Origin: Tenacibaculum aquimarinum | Lineage (GTDB): Bacteria; Bacteroidota; Bacteroidia; Flavobacteriales; Flavobacteriaceae | Assembly: GCF_022478115.1 (NCBI RefSeq) | Contig: NZ_JAKGSC010000002.1 | Span: 433,788-497,787 of the forward strand | Reading direction: 5' to 3' | DNA length: 64,000 nt | Shown here: one piece after another, positions 34,566 to 42,838 of the stretch | Position numbering within the stretch: position 1 is the stretch's first letter | Layout: the number at the start of each line of letters is the position of its first letter | Position numbers and translations under genes: made by a program | The notes under the pieces: generated by a model | What the model was told of the DNA's origin: nothing | Database searches by the model: none | What the model saw: only the letters and a program-made list of their open reading frames with translations

Positions 34566-35375
34566 TTAATTAGGAAAAGCGGCAATTAATTTATCCAAAT
34601 CAATATTAATTGTATACTCCTCACTAAAAAGATCTAAAAGATTATCTATATCCTTAATTTCATTAAAATCATAAGGTTCTTTTTCTGTTCTTCCAACAGA
34701 AGCAAAGTAATCTCTAAATTTAAATCCGTTTCCTACAACTTTATCCGAAAAATTAATCCAAGCAGAAGGAATATTATACGCATCAGCTACAATTATTCCA
34801 TGCAAAGAGCTTGAAATAATGTTTTTACATTCTAAGATTTCATCAACAACTTTTAAAGGATTTTTATTTTGAACATCAATAACTTTAATGTCTGGATTCT
34901 TTTCTAGAAACTTAAGTAACTCTTTATTTTTTTTATCTCTATAATGAGGAATTATACCCAACTCAAACTTACGTTCAATATTTTTTGGATTGTGAAATCT
35001 TGGTAATAACAAAGCTGGATCTCCATAAACCTCTGGACATTCAATACCAAACTCTAAAAGTTTCTTTCTAGTTAAAGGCCCTCTAACAGCTAAAACTTTT
35101 TTAGGCTTTTCTTTAATTACTGAATCTTCAGAAATAATTCCACTACCCCAAACAATTGTGTTTTTATTACATCTCTGTAAAATTGAACCAATTATGTAGT
35201 AGTGTTCAAAATAAGAACTCTTCCTTTTAGATATCTTCTTTACATCTTTATTTTTACTAAATTCTTTGGCTATAATTGGATTTAAAATGTCTCCAAAATT
35301 ATCTCTATGAGAATCGTATGATAGAAAAAAAGTGTTTTCAGTTGTACTTTTTTGCCAAGGAAATTTAAATATCAT
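34566..35375 (-). CDS. Polysaccharide pyruvyl transferase-family protein
   Basis: 269 aa. The segments NFGDILNPIIAKEF, IVWGSGIISED, VLAVRGPLTRKKL, VYGDPALLLP and the late SSLHGIIVADAYNIPSAWI are the hallmarks of the PssM/CsaB/WcaK family, which transfers pyruvate from PEP to sugars of exopolysaccharide or cell-wall polymer. No signal peptide, so cytoplasmic. It stands alone between core genes, with no linked polysaccharide cluster, so its polymer is unknown. Confidence 0.85.
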   Translation of the reverse strand: MIFKFPWQKSTTENTFFLSYDSHRDNFGDILNPIIAKEFSKNKDVKKISKRKSSYFEHYYIIGSILQRCNKNTIVWGSGIISEDSVIKEKPKKVLAVRGPLTRKKLLEFGIECPEVYGDPALLLPRFHNPKNIERKFELGIIPHYRDKKNKELLKFLEKNPDIKVIDVQNKNPLKVVDEILECKNIISSSLHGIIVADAYNIPSAWINFSDKVVGNGFKFRDYFASVGRTEKEPYDFNEIKDIDNLLDLFSEEYTINIDLDKLIAAFPN

Positions 35376-35462
35376 TAAAATAGATTTTCTACAAAAATAG
35401 TAAAATATTCAATTTCTCATCAAATAAACACCTTCAGAATCTATATCTAACTAAAAAATTAA

Positions 35463-35470
35463 TAATTTTG
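35463..35470 (+). promoter_or_regulatory. -7 box TAATTTTG of the def operon
   Basis: A TAnnTTTG match 20 bp before the def start codon. Confidence 0.5.
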
Positions 35471-35490
35471 CATCCATTAAAATTTAAAAA

Positions 35491-36078
35491 ATGATTTTAC
35501 CTATTGTTGCTTATGGCGACCCAGTTTTACGTAAGGTTGGAAAAGAAATCGATAAAGATTATCCAAATTTAGAAAAACTAATTTCTGATATGAGAGAAAC
35601 TATGTACAATGCTTCTGGTGTTGGTTTGGCGGCTCCTCAAATTGGAAAAGACATTCGATTATTTCTTATTGACGCTTCACCATTTGCTGAAGACGAAGAA
35701 TTAGAAGCAAGCGACAGAGAAGCATTAAAAAACTTTAATAAGGTATTTATTAATGCAGAAATTATTGAAGAATCTGGAGACGAATGGGCTTTTAACGAAG
35801 GATGTTTAAGTATTCCTGATGTTAGAGAAGACGTTTTTAGACAAGAGAGTGTTACTGTTGAGTATCAAGATGAAAACTTTAAAACAATTACAGAAACTTT
35901 TACAGGTTTAGCTGCACGTGTTTTTCAGCATGAATATGATCATATTGAAGGTATTTTATTTACCGACAAACTTTCTTCTTTAAAGAAAAAATTAATCAAG
36001 AAAAAATTAGAAAAAATATCAAAAGGGAAAATAAATGCAGAATATAGAATGCGTTTTCCTAATATAAAAAATAAATAA
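35491..36078 (+). CDS. def: Peptide deformylase
   Basis: 195 aa. All three family motifs are present: GVGLAAPQ (43-50), EGCLS (103-107, metal ligand Cys105) and HEYDH (147-151, ligands His147 and His151 with catalytic Glu148). It removes the formyl group from the initiator methionine of nascent proteins. It is first in a tight operon def-DUF5606-mazG in which each stop codon is directly followed by the next ATG. Confidence 0.96.
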   Translation: MILPIVAYGDPVLRKVGKEIDKDYPNLEKLISDMRETMYNASGVGLAAPQIGKDIRLFLIDASPFAEDEELEASDREALKNFNKVFINAEIIEESGDEWAFNEGCLSIPDVREDVFRQESVTVEYQDENFKTITETFTGLAARVFQHEYDHIEGILFTDKLSSLKKKLIKKKLEKISKGKINAEYRMRFPNIKNK

Positions 36079-36498
36079 ATGGACTTTAACAAAATTATTG
36101 CCGTAACCGGTAAACCAGGATTATTTGAAATCTTATCACAAACTAAAACAGGTGTAATTGTAAAGAATTTATTAGAAGACAAACGTTTTCCTATTACAGC
36201 AACACACAATGTTAGTTTATTAGAAAATATTGCAATTTACACGTACGAGAAAGAAGTGCCTTTAGGTACTGTAATAAAAGCTATTGCGGATAAAGAAGAT
36301 GGTAAAGAAGCAATTTCTCATAAAGAAAGTGGTAAGAAATTAGAAGCTTATTTTGCTGAAGTATTACCAGATTACGATGCAGAAAGAGTGTATACATCTA
36401 ACATTAAGAAAGTGGTACAATGGTATAATCTTTTAGCTAAATCAGAATTTGATTTTGCAACTTTAGCTGAAAAACCTACTTCTGAAGAAGAAGAATAA
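36079..36498 (+). CDS. DUF5606-family protein
   Basis: 139 aa. The N-terminal half, beginning FNKIIAVTGKPGLFEILSQTKTGVIVKNLLEDKRFPI, has the look of a small beta-barrel RNA or protein-binding domain. The second half is helical. It fits the Bacteroidota family DUF5606, usually encoded between peptide deformylase and MazG as here. The conserved position suggests a role linked to translation or nucleotide hygiene, but no function is established to my knowledge. Confidence 0.85.
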   Translation: MDFNKIIAVTGKPGLFEILSQTKTGVIVKNLLEDKRFPITATHNVSLLENIAIYTYEKEVPLGTVIKAIADKEDGKEAISHKESGKKLEAYFAEVLPDYDAERVYTSNIKKVVQWYNLLAKSEFDFATLAEKPTSEEEE

Positions 36499-37281
36499 AT
36501 GTTGAATACTCGTAAACAACAATTAGACGCATTTAACAGGCTTTTAGACATCATGGACGATCTTCGAGAGAAGTGCCCGTGGGATAAAAAGCAAACGCTT
36601 GAAAGTCTGCGTCATCTTACAATTGAAGAAACTTACGAGCTTGCAGATGCTATTTTAGAAAACGACTTACCAGAAGTTAAAAAAGAGCTTGGCGACTTAT
36701 TATTACACATTGTTTTTTATGCAAAAATTGGAAGCGAAAAAAAAGCTTTTGATATTGCAGATGTTGCAAACTCAATTTCAGATAAATTAATACATCGTCA
36801 TCCACATATTTATGGCGATGTAAAAGTTGAAAATGAAGAAGATGTAAAACGTAATTGGGAACAATTAAAACTAAAAGAGGGTAAAAAATCTGTTTTAGAA
36901 GGAGTCCCTAAAAGCTTACCGGCTTTGGTAAAAGCTAGCAGGATTCAAGAAAAAGTTGCTGGCGTTGGTTTCGATTGGGAAGAACCACATCAAGTTTGGG
37001 AAAAAGTTCAAGAAGAATTAAACGAACTAAACGAAGAAATTAAAAAAGGAGATAAAGAAAACACCGAAAAAGAATTTGGTGATGTTTTGTTTTCAATGAT
37101 TAATTATGCTCGTTTTATTGATGTAAATCCTGAAAATGCATTAGAAAAAACCAATAAGAAATTCATCAATCGTTTTCAGTATTTAGAAGAAGCTGCCAAA
37201 AAATCAGGCAAAGAGCTTTCCGGTATGTCTTTAGTAGAAATGGATATTTTTTGGGAAGAATCTAAGAAATACTTCAAATAA
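36499..37281 (+). CDS. mazG: Nucleoside triphosphate pyrophosphohydrolase MazG
   Basis: 260 aa with two MazG domains. The first has CPWDKKQTLESLRHLTIEETYE (about 29-50) with the EExxE metal-binding helix pattern; the second has EELNELNEEIKKGD followed by EKEFGDVLFSMINYARF. It hydrolyses non-canonical or excess NTPs to NMP and pyrophosphate. It starts immediately after the DUF5606 stop codon and is the last gene of the def operon. Confidence 0.94.
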   Translation: MLNTRKQQLDAFNRLLDIMDDLREKCPWDKKQTLESLRHLTIEETYELADAILENDLPEVKKELGDLLLHIVFYAKIGSEKKAFDIADVANSISDKLIHRHPHIYGDVKVENEEDVKRNWEQLKLKEGKKSVLEGVPKSLPALVKASRIQEKVAGVGFDWEEPHQVWEKVQEELNELNEEIKKGDKENTEKEFGDVLFSMINYARFIDVNPENALEKTNKKFINRFQYLEEAAKKSGKELSGMSLVEMDIFWEESKKYFK

Positions 37282-37284
37282 AAC

Positions 37285-37365
37285 TGTCATTCCTGTGAAA
37301 ACAGGAATCTTTATATATATTTAGTCTAATTTTAAAAATAGATTCCTACATATGTAGGAATGACA
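37285..37365. repeat. Inverted pair of ATTCCT-N8-AGGAAT repeat units
   Basis: Unit 1 at 37285-37310 and unit 2 at 37340-37365 are inverted copies that share TGTCATTCCT and AGGAATCT flanks (identical over 18 of 26 positions) but differ in the eight central bases. Each unit is itself a dyad, ATTCCT-N8-AGGAAT. The format recalls the neisserial dRS3 elements, but relatedness is not claimed. The pair lies between mazG and the SDR gene and can also fold into one long hairpin. Confidence 0.7.
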
Positions 37366-37371
37366 AATTAT

Positions 37372-38097
37372 ATGAACACAATTATTATTACTGGCGGAAG
37401 CAAAGGTATTGGAAAAGCTTTAGCTGAAAAATACGCTACTGAAAACTATAAAGTGTATTCGCTTTCTAGAAGTATAGTAGATTTACAAAATGTTACTCAA
37501 ATTTCAGTAGATTTAAGCAATTTACAAGAAACTACAAAGACCTTTACAATGCTTTTTGAAGAAATTTTAAAAGAAGAAGTTTCCTCAATTACATTGATAA
37601 ATAACGCAGGTAGATTAGGCACAATTTCTACTTTAGAAAATATTGATGCAGAAGACATTGCAAAGACAATGCAGCTAAACACCACTACTCCACTGGTTTT
37701 GTCTAGCTTATTTATTAAACTATCCGAAGATATAAAAGGTAAAAGACAAATTATAAATATTTCTTCTGGTGCAGCACAAAGTCCTTATGAAGGTTGGTCT
37801 ATTTATTGTACTTCTAAAGCCGCTATAGATATGATGACTAAAACGATTGCTGCTGAACAAAACGATAAAGAAAATGGTGTAAAATGTGTTTCTATGTATC
37901 CTGGAGTTGTAGACACCAATATGCAAACTCACATAAGAAATACTGATAAAACGGATTTTAAAAACCTAGATCGTTTTATAGAACTAAAAGAAACCAATCA
38001 ATTATTTACAACAAAATTTGTTGCAGAAACTATTTTTAAAGTTGACATAGAAAACACTTTAAATAGTGGAGATATTGTTGATATCAGAAATTTCTAG
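37372..38097 (+). CDS. Short-chain dehydrogenase, sepiapterin reductase-like
   Basis: 241 aa from ATG at 37372 (MNTIIITGG). The upstream in-frame ATG at 37360 lies inside the repeat unit and is less likely. The cofactor motif TGGSKGIG, INNAGRLG and the active site YCTSK (with Ser in NISSGAA) are visible. The pattern fits the NADPH-dependent sepiapterin or benzil reductase branch, with the C-terminal GDIVDIRNF segment common there. Substrate unknown. No linked genes. Confidence 0.85.
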   Translation: MNTIIITGGSKGIGKALAEKYATENYKVYSLSRSIVDLQNVTQISVDLSNLQETTKTFTMLFEEILKEEVSSITLINNAGRLGTISTLENIDAEDIAKTMQLNTTTPLVLSSLFIKLSEDIKGKRQIINISSGAAQSPYEGWSIYCTSKAAIDMMTKTIAAEQNDKENGVKCVSMYPGVVDTNMQTHIRNTDKTDFKNLDRFIELKETNQLFTTKFVAETIFKVDIENTLNSGDIVDIRNF

Positions 38098-38215
38098 GAA
38101 ACATTTTTTTTGCTTCTAAACTTATTTTTGGGTAACTTAGCTAACTCCTGACTTATCGAATTAAAACTCGACATATCAGTTAAGTTAGCCTTCATTAAGA
38201 CCAACCATTAACTAA
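38098..38215. other. Intergenic segment with imperfect nested dyad
   Basis: Within 38131-38194, arms GTAACTTAG and TAAGTTAGCC enclose an inner imperfect pair around TATCGAATTAAAACTCGA. It could be a weak terminator for the SDR gene. The same 11-mer TAACTTAGCTA also occurs after the genes ending at 26374 and 54260. Confidence 0.35.
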
Positions 38216-39292
38216 ATGATAAAATTCTTTAGAAAAATTCGCAAAAACCTGCTCTCAGAAAATAAGTTTAGCAAATATCTACTTTATGCAATTGGAGAAA
38301 TTGTGCTTGTTATTATTGGTATTCTTATCGCACTTCAAATAAATAATAAAAACGAACAGCGAAAATCCGAAAATAAGGTTGTTTCTATTTTAAAAGAAGT
38401 ACAAAATGATTTAGGACTAGATATTCAAAAATCCGACGAACTAATTGCCTATTATAAAACAAAAGATTCAATCATCAGCTTAATAAAAGCAGATAAACTA
38501 ACTTATGATGATTATAAAAATGAAAATCGAAATGCTTTAAGATATGCTGTTATGAACGCTTTTCATATGAAAATTCATGCTAATGGATATACTAACCTCA
38601 TAGAAAATGTTGATAATGTTCCAGAAAAAATGAAAGCAATTATTGAGCCATTACACGATATATATATTTATAACAAATACGAAATAGACAAGTTTGATAA
38701 TCGATTGGACTTGATTACAGATAGAGTGATGGACGAGTTAGCCAAAAGCAAAGATTGGTATTACAGATTAGATCAGCCTCAATTAGAAGATGAGATAATT
38801 GATTTTTTCCTAAATGACCCTTACTATAAAAATGATGTAGCTCTATACCGAAATGCTGGCTGGATAAACTTGACATATCATGTTACTGTATTTAGAGAAA
38901 ATGCAATTAATGCATACAAACAAATTAACACACTTATTGAAAGTAATGAACCGCTTCCCGATTTTATACCACATAATTTAGTGCATCTAACCACAGGACA
39001 ACTAAATGAATATGAGGGTACTTTTAAGGTTTTAAAGTATGATGGGTACAATGGTCCAATTCCAGATTTAAACTATAAAATTCAGATACAAGACAATGGT
39101 CTAGTAGGCATTATGAATGGAGACCTTGAAGATATGGATTATTTCTATTTTGAAACAAAAGATAAGATATTTGGTCAGACTGATATTTACCTCAAAGGAG
39201 AGTTTGTAAGAGATAGTTTGAATGAAATTACAGCCTTGATTATTATGAAAAATGGAATGAGAGCTCACTTAAATAAACTTGAAACTAATTAA
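38216..39292 (+). CDS. DUF6090-type membrane-anchored protein
   Basis: 358 aa. The N-terminus is the typical family start: a basic segment MIKFFRKIRKNLL, then YLLYAIGEIVLVIIGILIALQ as one membrane helix (about 22-42), then NKNEQRKSENK and a long helical region. The last 100 residues (from about GQLNEYEGTF) form a beta-rich C-terminal extension not usual in the short members. It is probably anchored in the inner membrane with the bulk in the periplasm. The family is very common in Flavobacteriia; its function is unknown. Confidence 0.75.
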   Translation: MIKFFRKIRKNLLSENKFSKYLLYAIGEIVLVIIGILIALQINNKNEQRKSENKVVSILKEVQNDLGLDIQKSDELIAYYKTKDSIISLIKADKLTYDDYKNENRNALRYAVMNAFHMKIHANGYTNLIENVDNVPEKMKAIIEPLHDIYIYNKYEIDKFDNRLDLITDRVMDELAKSKDWYYRLDQPQLEDEIIDFFLNDPYYKNDVALYRNAGWINLTYHVTVFRENAINAYKQINTLIESNEPLPDFIPHNLVHLTTGQLNEYEGTFKVLKYDGYNGPIPDLNYKIQIQDNGLVGIMNGDLEDMDYFYFETKDKIFGQTDIYLKGEFVRDSLNEITALIIMKNGMRAHLNKLETN

Positions 39293-39353
39293 AACAAATT
39301 AATATGGAAAGGCTAACAATTTGTATAAAAAATGCTAAATTAATGCTTAAATA

Positions 39354-39372
39354 AAGTCAGTTGACTTTTTAT
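39354..39372 (+). terminator. Weak terminator after the DUF6090 gene
   Basis: A short stem AAAGTCA/TGACTTT with a 2-nt loop followed by TTATT. The rest of the gap 39293-39458 holds nothing recognised. Confidence 0.4.
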
Positions 39373-39458
39373 TACGTCTGATTTTCCTACGTAAAATCCT
39401 CGTATACAAAATCACAACTTTTCATACACAAACACGTTAGCGAAACAATTTAAAAAAA

Positions 39459-41555
39459 CTAACTAATCTCAGACCAAAAACCAGTTTTCCTTTGAATTTG
39501 AGCAAACGTTTTTTCTAAAACAGCATTTTCTGGTTTCGATAAATTAGCATCGTTTTGTAAAACTTCAATTGCAGTTTGTCTTGCTTTAAAAAGAATTGGT
39601 GTATCTCTAACAACATCAGCAATTTTAAGATTTAAAACACCACTTTGTTGTTTTCCCATTAAGTTTCCTGGACCACGTAATTTTAAATCTACTTCGGCTA
39701 TTTTAAAACCATCGGAAGTATCAACCATGGTTTTTAAACGTGTTTTAGCATCAGCAGATAACTTAAAACTAGATAAGAGAATACAATAACTTTGCTCAGC
39801 TCCTCGCCCAACTCTACCACGTAATTGATGTAATTGAGAAAGTCCAAAACGTTCTGCGCTTTCAATAATCATTACACTTGCATTAGGTACATTAACACCA
39901 ACTTCTATAACAGTTGTGGCAACCATAATTTGTGTTTCACCTTTTACAAATCGTTGCATTTCGTATTCCTTATCGGCAGGTTTCATTTTACCATGTACTA
40001 TACTAATTTGGTATTTTGGCAACGGAAATTCTCTAGAAATACTCTCATAACCATCCATTAAGTCTTTATAATCCATTGCTTCGGATTCTTGAATTAACGG
40101 ATAAACAATATAAACTTGTCTTCCTTTTTCAATTTCATCTTTTAAAAACTTAAAAACAGCTAGTCTATTTTTATCGTATCGATGTACAGTTTTCACTTCT
40201 TTTCTCCCTGGAGGTAATTCATCTATAACAGAGATATCTAAATCTCCATAAACCGACATTGCCAATGTACGTGGAATTGGAGTTGCTGTCATTACTAAAA
40301 TATGTGGTGGAATTACGTTTTTTAACCATAATTTTGAGCGTTGTTCTACGCCAAATCTATGCTGTTCATCAATAATTGCGATTCCTAAATTTTTGAATTT
40401 CACTTTATCTTCTAATAAAGCATGGGTTCCAATTAAAATGTTTAATTCTCCACTCTCAAGTGCTGCATGTATTTCTCTTCGTTTTTTTGTTTTTACAGAT
40501 CCTGTAAGTAACTCTACAGAAATATTCATTTCTTGTAACAACTCAGTAACCGCATGATAATGTTGCGTTGCCAAAATTTCTGTTGGCGCCATTATAGTTG
40601 CTTGGAAACCATTATCTATTGCTAACAACATTGCTAACAGGGCAACAATAGTTTTTCCTGAACCAACATCACCTTGTAATAATCGATTCATGTGTGCATT
40701 GGAAGCTACATCTTTCCGAATCTCTTTTAACACACGTTTTTGTGCATTTGTTAATTGAAAAGGTAAATAATTAGTGTAAAAATTATTGAACGTCTCTCCT
40801 ACTTTTTCAAATACAAATCCTTTTATTTTACTTTTTCTAATGAGTTTTTTACGCAATAATTGCATCTGAATAAAAAATAATTCTTCAAACTTTAATCTAA
40901 ATTGCGCTTTTGCTAATAATTCTTGATTCTTAGGGAAATGAATATTAATAAGTGATTCTCTTTTACCTAATAAATTATGTTCTTGTAATATATAACTAGG
41001 TAAACTCTCATCAATTGAATTACCAATTTTAAACAATAAATCTTCAATATAGCTTCTAACAACCTTATTGGAAACGTTTTTATTTGCTAATTTTTCGGTT
41101 GAAGGATATACCGGTTGCATGGAAGATTGGATTTTTCTTTTATAATCTTTCAGCAATTCCATTTCTGGATGTGGCATTGAAAATTTTCCTCCATAAAAAT
41201 TCAATTTTCCATAAATTACATATGGTTGATTTATTTTCAAAGAATCTTTTAACCATTTTTGCCCTCGAAACCAAACCAATTCTATAGCGCCAGTTTCATC
41301 TCTAAAAGTAGCCACTAACCTACTTCCTCTTTTTTGTTCAACCGTTTTTAATCCAGTAATCTTACCAACTATTTGAACTTCGGCAGTGTTTTGCTGTAAA
41401 CTATTAATCTTATAAAACTGTGTTTTATCAATATATCTAAACGGAAAAAGGTGTAATAAATCTTTACAATTTTTAACACCAAGCTCCGCATAAAGCAATT
41501 CTGCTCTTGCAATACTTACTCCTTTTAAATATGTTATGGGTTGGTTAAGATTCAT
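39459..41555 (-). CDS. recG: ATP-dependent DNA helicase RecG
   Basis: 698 aa, full length. An N-terminal wedge/OB domain (about 1-200, with VQIVGKITGLK) precedes the helicase core: Walker A GDVGSGKT (about 295), the DEQH box IIDEQHRFG, MTATPIPRTLAMS, and late motifs ATTVIEVGVNVPNA and QLRGRVGRG. RecG remodels stalled forks and Holliday junctions. It is a single minus-strand gene, divergent from rsmB. Confidence 0.96.
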   Translation of the reverse strand: MNLNQPITYLKGVSIARAELLYAELGVKNCKDLLHLFPFRYIDKTQFYKINSLQQNTAEVQIVGKITGLKTVEQKRGSRLVATFRDETGAIELVWFRGQKWLKDSLKINQPYVIYGKLNFYGGKFSMPHPEMELLKDYKRKIQSSMQPVYPSTEKLANKNVSNKVVRSYIEDLLFKIGNSIDESLPSYILQEHNLLGKRESLINIHFPKNQELLAKAQFRLKFEELFFIQMQLLRKKLIRKSKIKGFVFEKVGETFNNFYTNYLPFQLTNAQKRVLKEIRKDVASNAHMNRLLQGDVGSGKTIVALLAMLLAIDNGFQATIMAPTEILATQHYHAVTELLQEMNISVELLTGSVKTKKRREIHAALESGELNILIGTHALLEDKVKFKNLGIAIIDEQHRFGVEQRSKLWLKNVIPPHILVMTATPIPRTLAMSVYGDLDISVIDELPPGRKEVKTVHRYDKNRLAVFKFLKDEIEKGRQVYIVYPLIQESEAMDYKDLMDGYESISREFPLPKYQISIVHGKMKPADKEYEMQRFVKGETQIMVATTVIEVGVNVPNASVMIIESAERFGLSQLHQLRGRVGRGAEQSYCILLSSFKLSADAKTRLKTMVDTSDGFKIAEVDLKLRGPGNLMGKQQSGVLNLKIADVVRDTPILFKARQTAIEVLQNDANLSKPENAVLEKTFAQIQRKTGFWSEIS

Positions 41556-41590
41556 TAAAAACGAAAGTACAAAAAGACATTAAAATCAAC

Positions 41591-41598
41591 TATCTTTG
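41591..41598 (+). promoter_or_regulatory. -7 box TATCTTTG of the rsmB-like gene
   Basis: A perfect TAnnTTTG 17 bp before the start codon at 41616. Confidence 0.55.
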
Positions 41599-41615
41599 TG
41601 GCTTAAAATCATTCA

Positions 41616-42833
41616 ATGAGATTACATAGAAACTTAACGTATGCTGTAATAGACAGTTTACGAGATATTTTTAATGAAGGTGCTTATGCCGGTAAAGCTG
41701 TAGAAAAAGCCTTAAAACGCGACAAACGTTGGGGTTCTAGAGATAGAAAATTTGTAGCAGAAACCATTTACGAAATAGTACGTTGGAAACGCTTATATGC
41801 AGAAATTGCAGAAGTTAAAGAACCTTTTGATAGACCTAATTTATGGAGAATGTTCTCTGTTTGGTGTGTTTTAAAAGGAATTAAACTACCCGATTGGAAT
41901 CAAATTGAACCAACACCAAATAGACGAATAAAAGGTAAGTTTGATGAGCTTTCTAAAATTAGAAAATTTAGAGAATCTATTCCAGATTGGATAGATACTA
42001 TTGGTTTAGAAGAATTAGGAGAGAAAATTTGGACTAAAGAAATTGCTGCACTTAACCTACAAGCAGAAGTAATTTTACGTACAAATACTTTAAAGACAAC
42101 AAGAGAAAACTTACAAAAAGAACTTGCTAAAGAAGGTATAGAAACTGAATTTGTAAAAAATCATGATGATGCTTTAAAATTAGTTGAACGTGCAAATGTT
42201 TTTAGAACTGAAGTCTTTAAAAAAGGTTTTTTTGAAGTACAAGATGCCTCTTCTCAATTAGTTGCAGATTACTTAGAAGTTAAACCAGGAATGAAAGTTG
42301 TTGATACTTGTGCAGGTGCAGGTGGTAAAACGTTGCACTTAGCTTCATTAATGGAAAATAAAGGGCAAATTATTGCCATGGATATTTACGAAAGTAAATT
42401 GAAAAAATTAAAAGTTAGAGCACGTAGAAACGGTGCGCATAATATAGATTTAAAAGTAATAGACTCTACTAAGGTAATTAAAAAATTACATGATAAAGCA
42501 GACAGAGTGTTAATTGATGCTCCTTGTTCTGGTTTAGGCGTTCTAAGAAGAAACCCAGATAGTAAATGGAAATTACAACCGGAATTTTTAGACAATATCC
42601 GTAAAACGCAACAAGAAATTTTACAACAATATTCTAAAATGGTTAAACCTGGCGGAAAATTAGTGTATGCTACTTGTTCTGTCTTACCTTCTGAGAATCA
42701 ATTACAAGTTGATAATTTCTTAACAACAGAGTTCGGAAAAAACTTTACATTTGTTGCAGACAAAAAAGTGTTAGCACACACTTCTGGCTACGACGGATTT
42801 TATATGGCACTTTTAGAAAGAAAACAAAAATAA
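41616..42833 (+). CDS. RsmB-family 16S rRNA cytosine-C5 methyltransferase
   Basis: 405 aa. An N-terminal NusB-like helical domain covers about 1-140, then an RsmF/RsmB-type methyltransferase: the SAM motif DTCAGAGGKT (230-239), Asp in AMDIYES, DAPCSGLG with Cys304, and YATCSV with Cys354 (the two-cysteine catalytic set). It methylates a cytosine of 16S rRNA. The next gene, a secreted nuclease, starts 5 bp later. Confidence 0.92.
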   Translation: MRLHRNLTYAVIDSLRDIFNEGAYAGKAVEKALKRDKRWGSRDRKFVAETIYEIVRWKRLYAEIAEVKEPFDRPNLWRMFSVWCVLKGIKLPDWNQIEPTPNRRIKGKFDELSKIRKFRESIPDWIDTIGLEELGEKIWTKEIAALNLQAEVILRTNTLKTTRENLQKELAKEGIETEFVKNHDDALKLVERANVFRTEVFKKGFFEVQDASSQLVADYLEVKPGMKVVDTCAGAGGKTLHLASLMENKGQIIAMDIYESKLKKLKVRARRNGAHNIDLKVIDSTKVIKKLHDKADRVLIDAPCSGLGVLRRNPDSKWKLQPEFLDNIRKTQQEILQQYSKMVKPGGKLVYATCSVLPSENQLQVDNFLTTEFGKNFTFVADKKVLAHTSGYDGFYMALLERKQK

Positions 42834-42838
42834 AAATT

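Noticed and set aside
37360..37371. ATG at 37360 as start of the SDR
   Set aside because: It sits in the repeat unit, and the nucleotide-binding beta strand begins right at the second Met.
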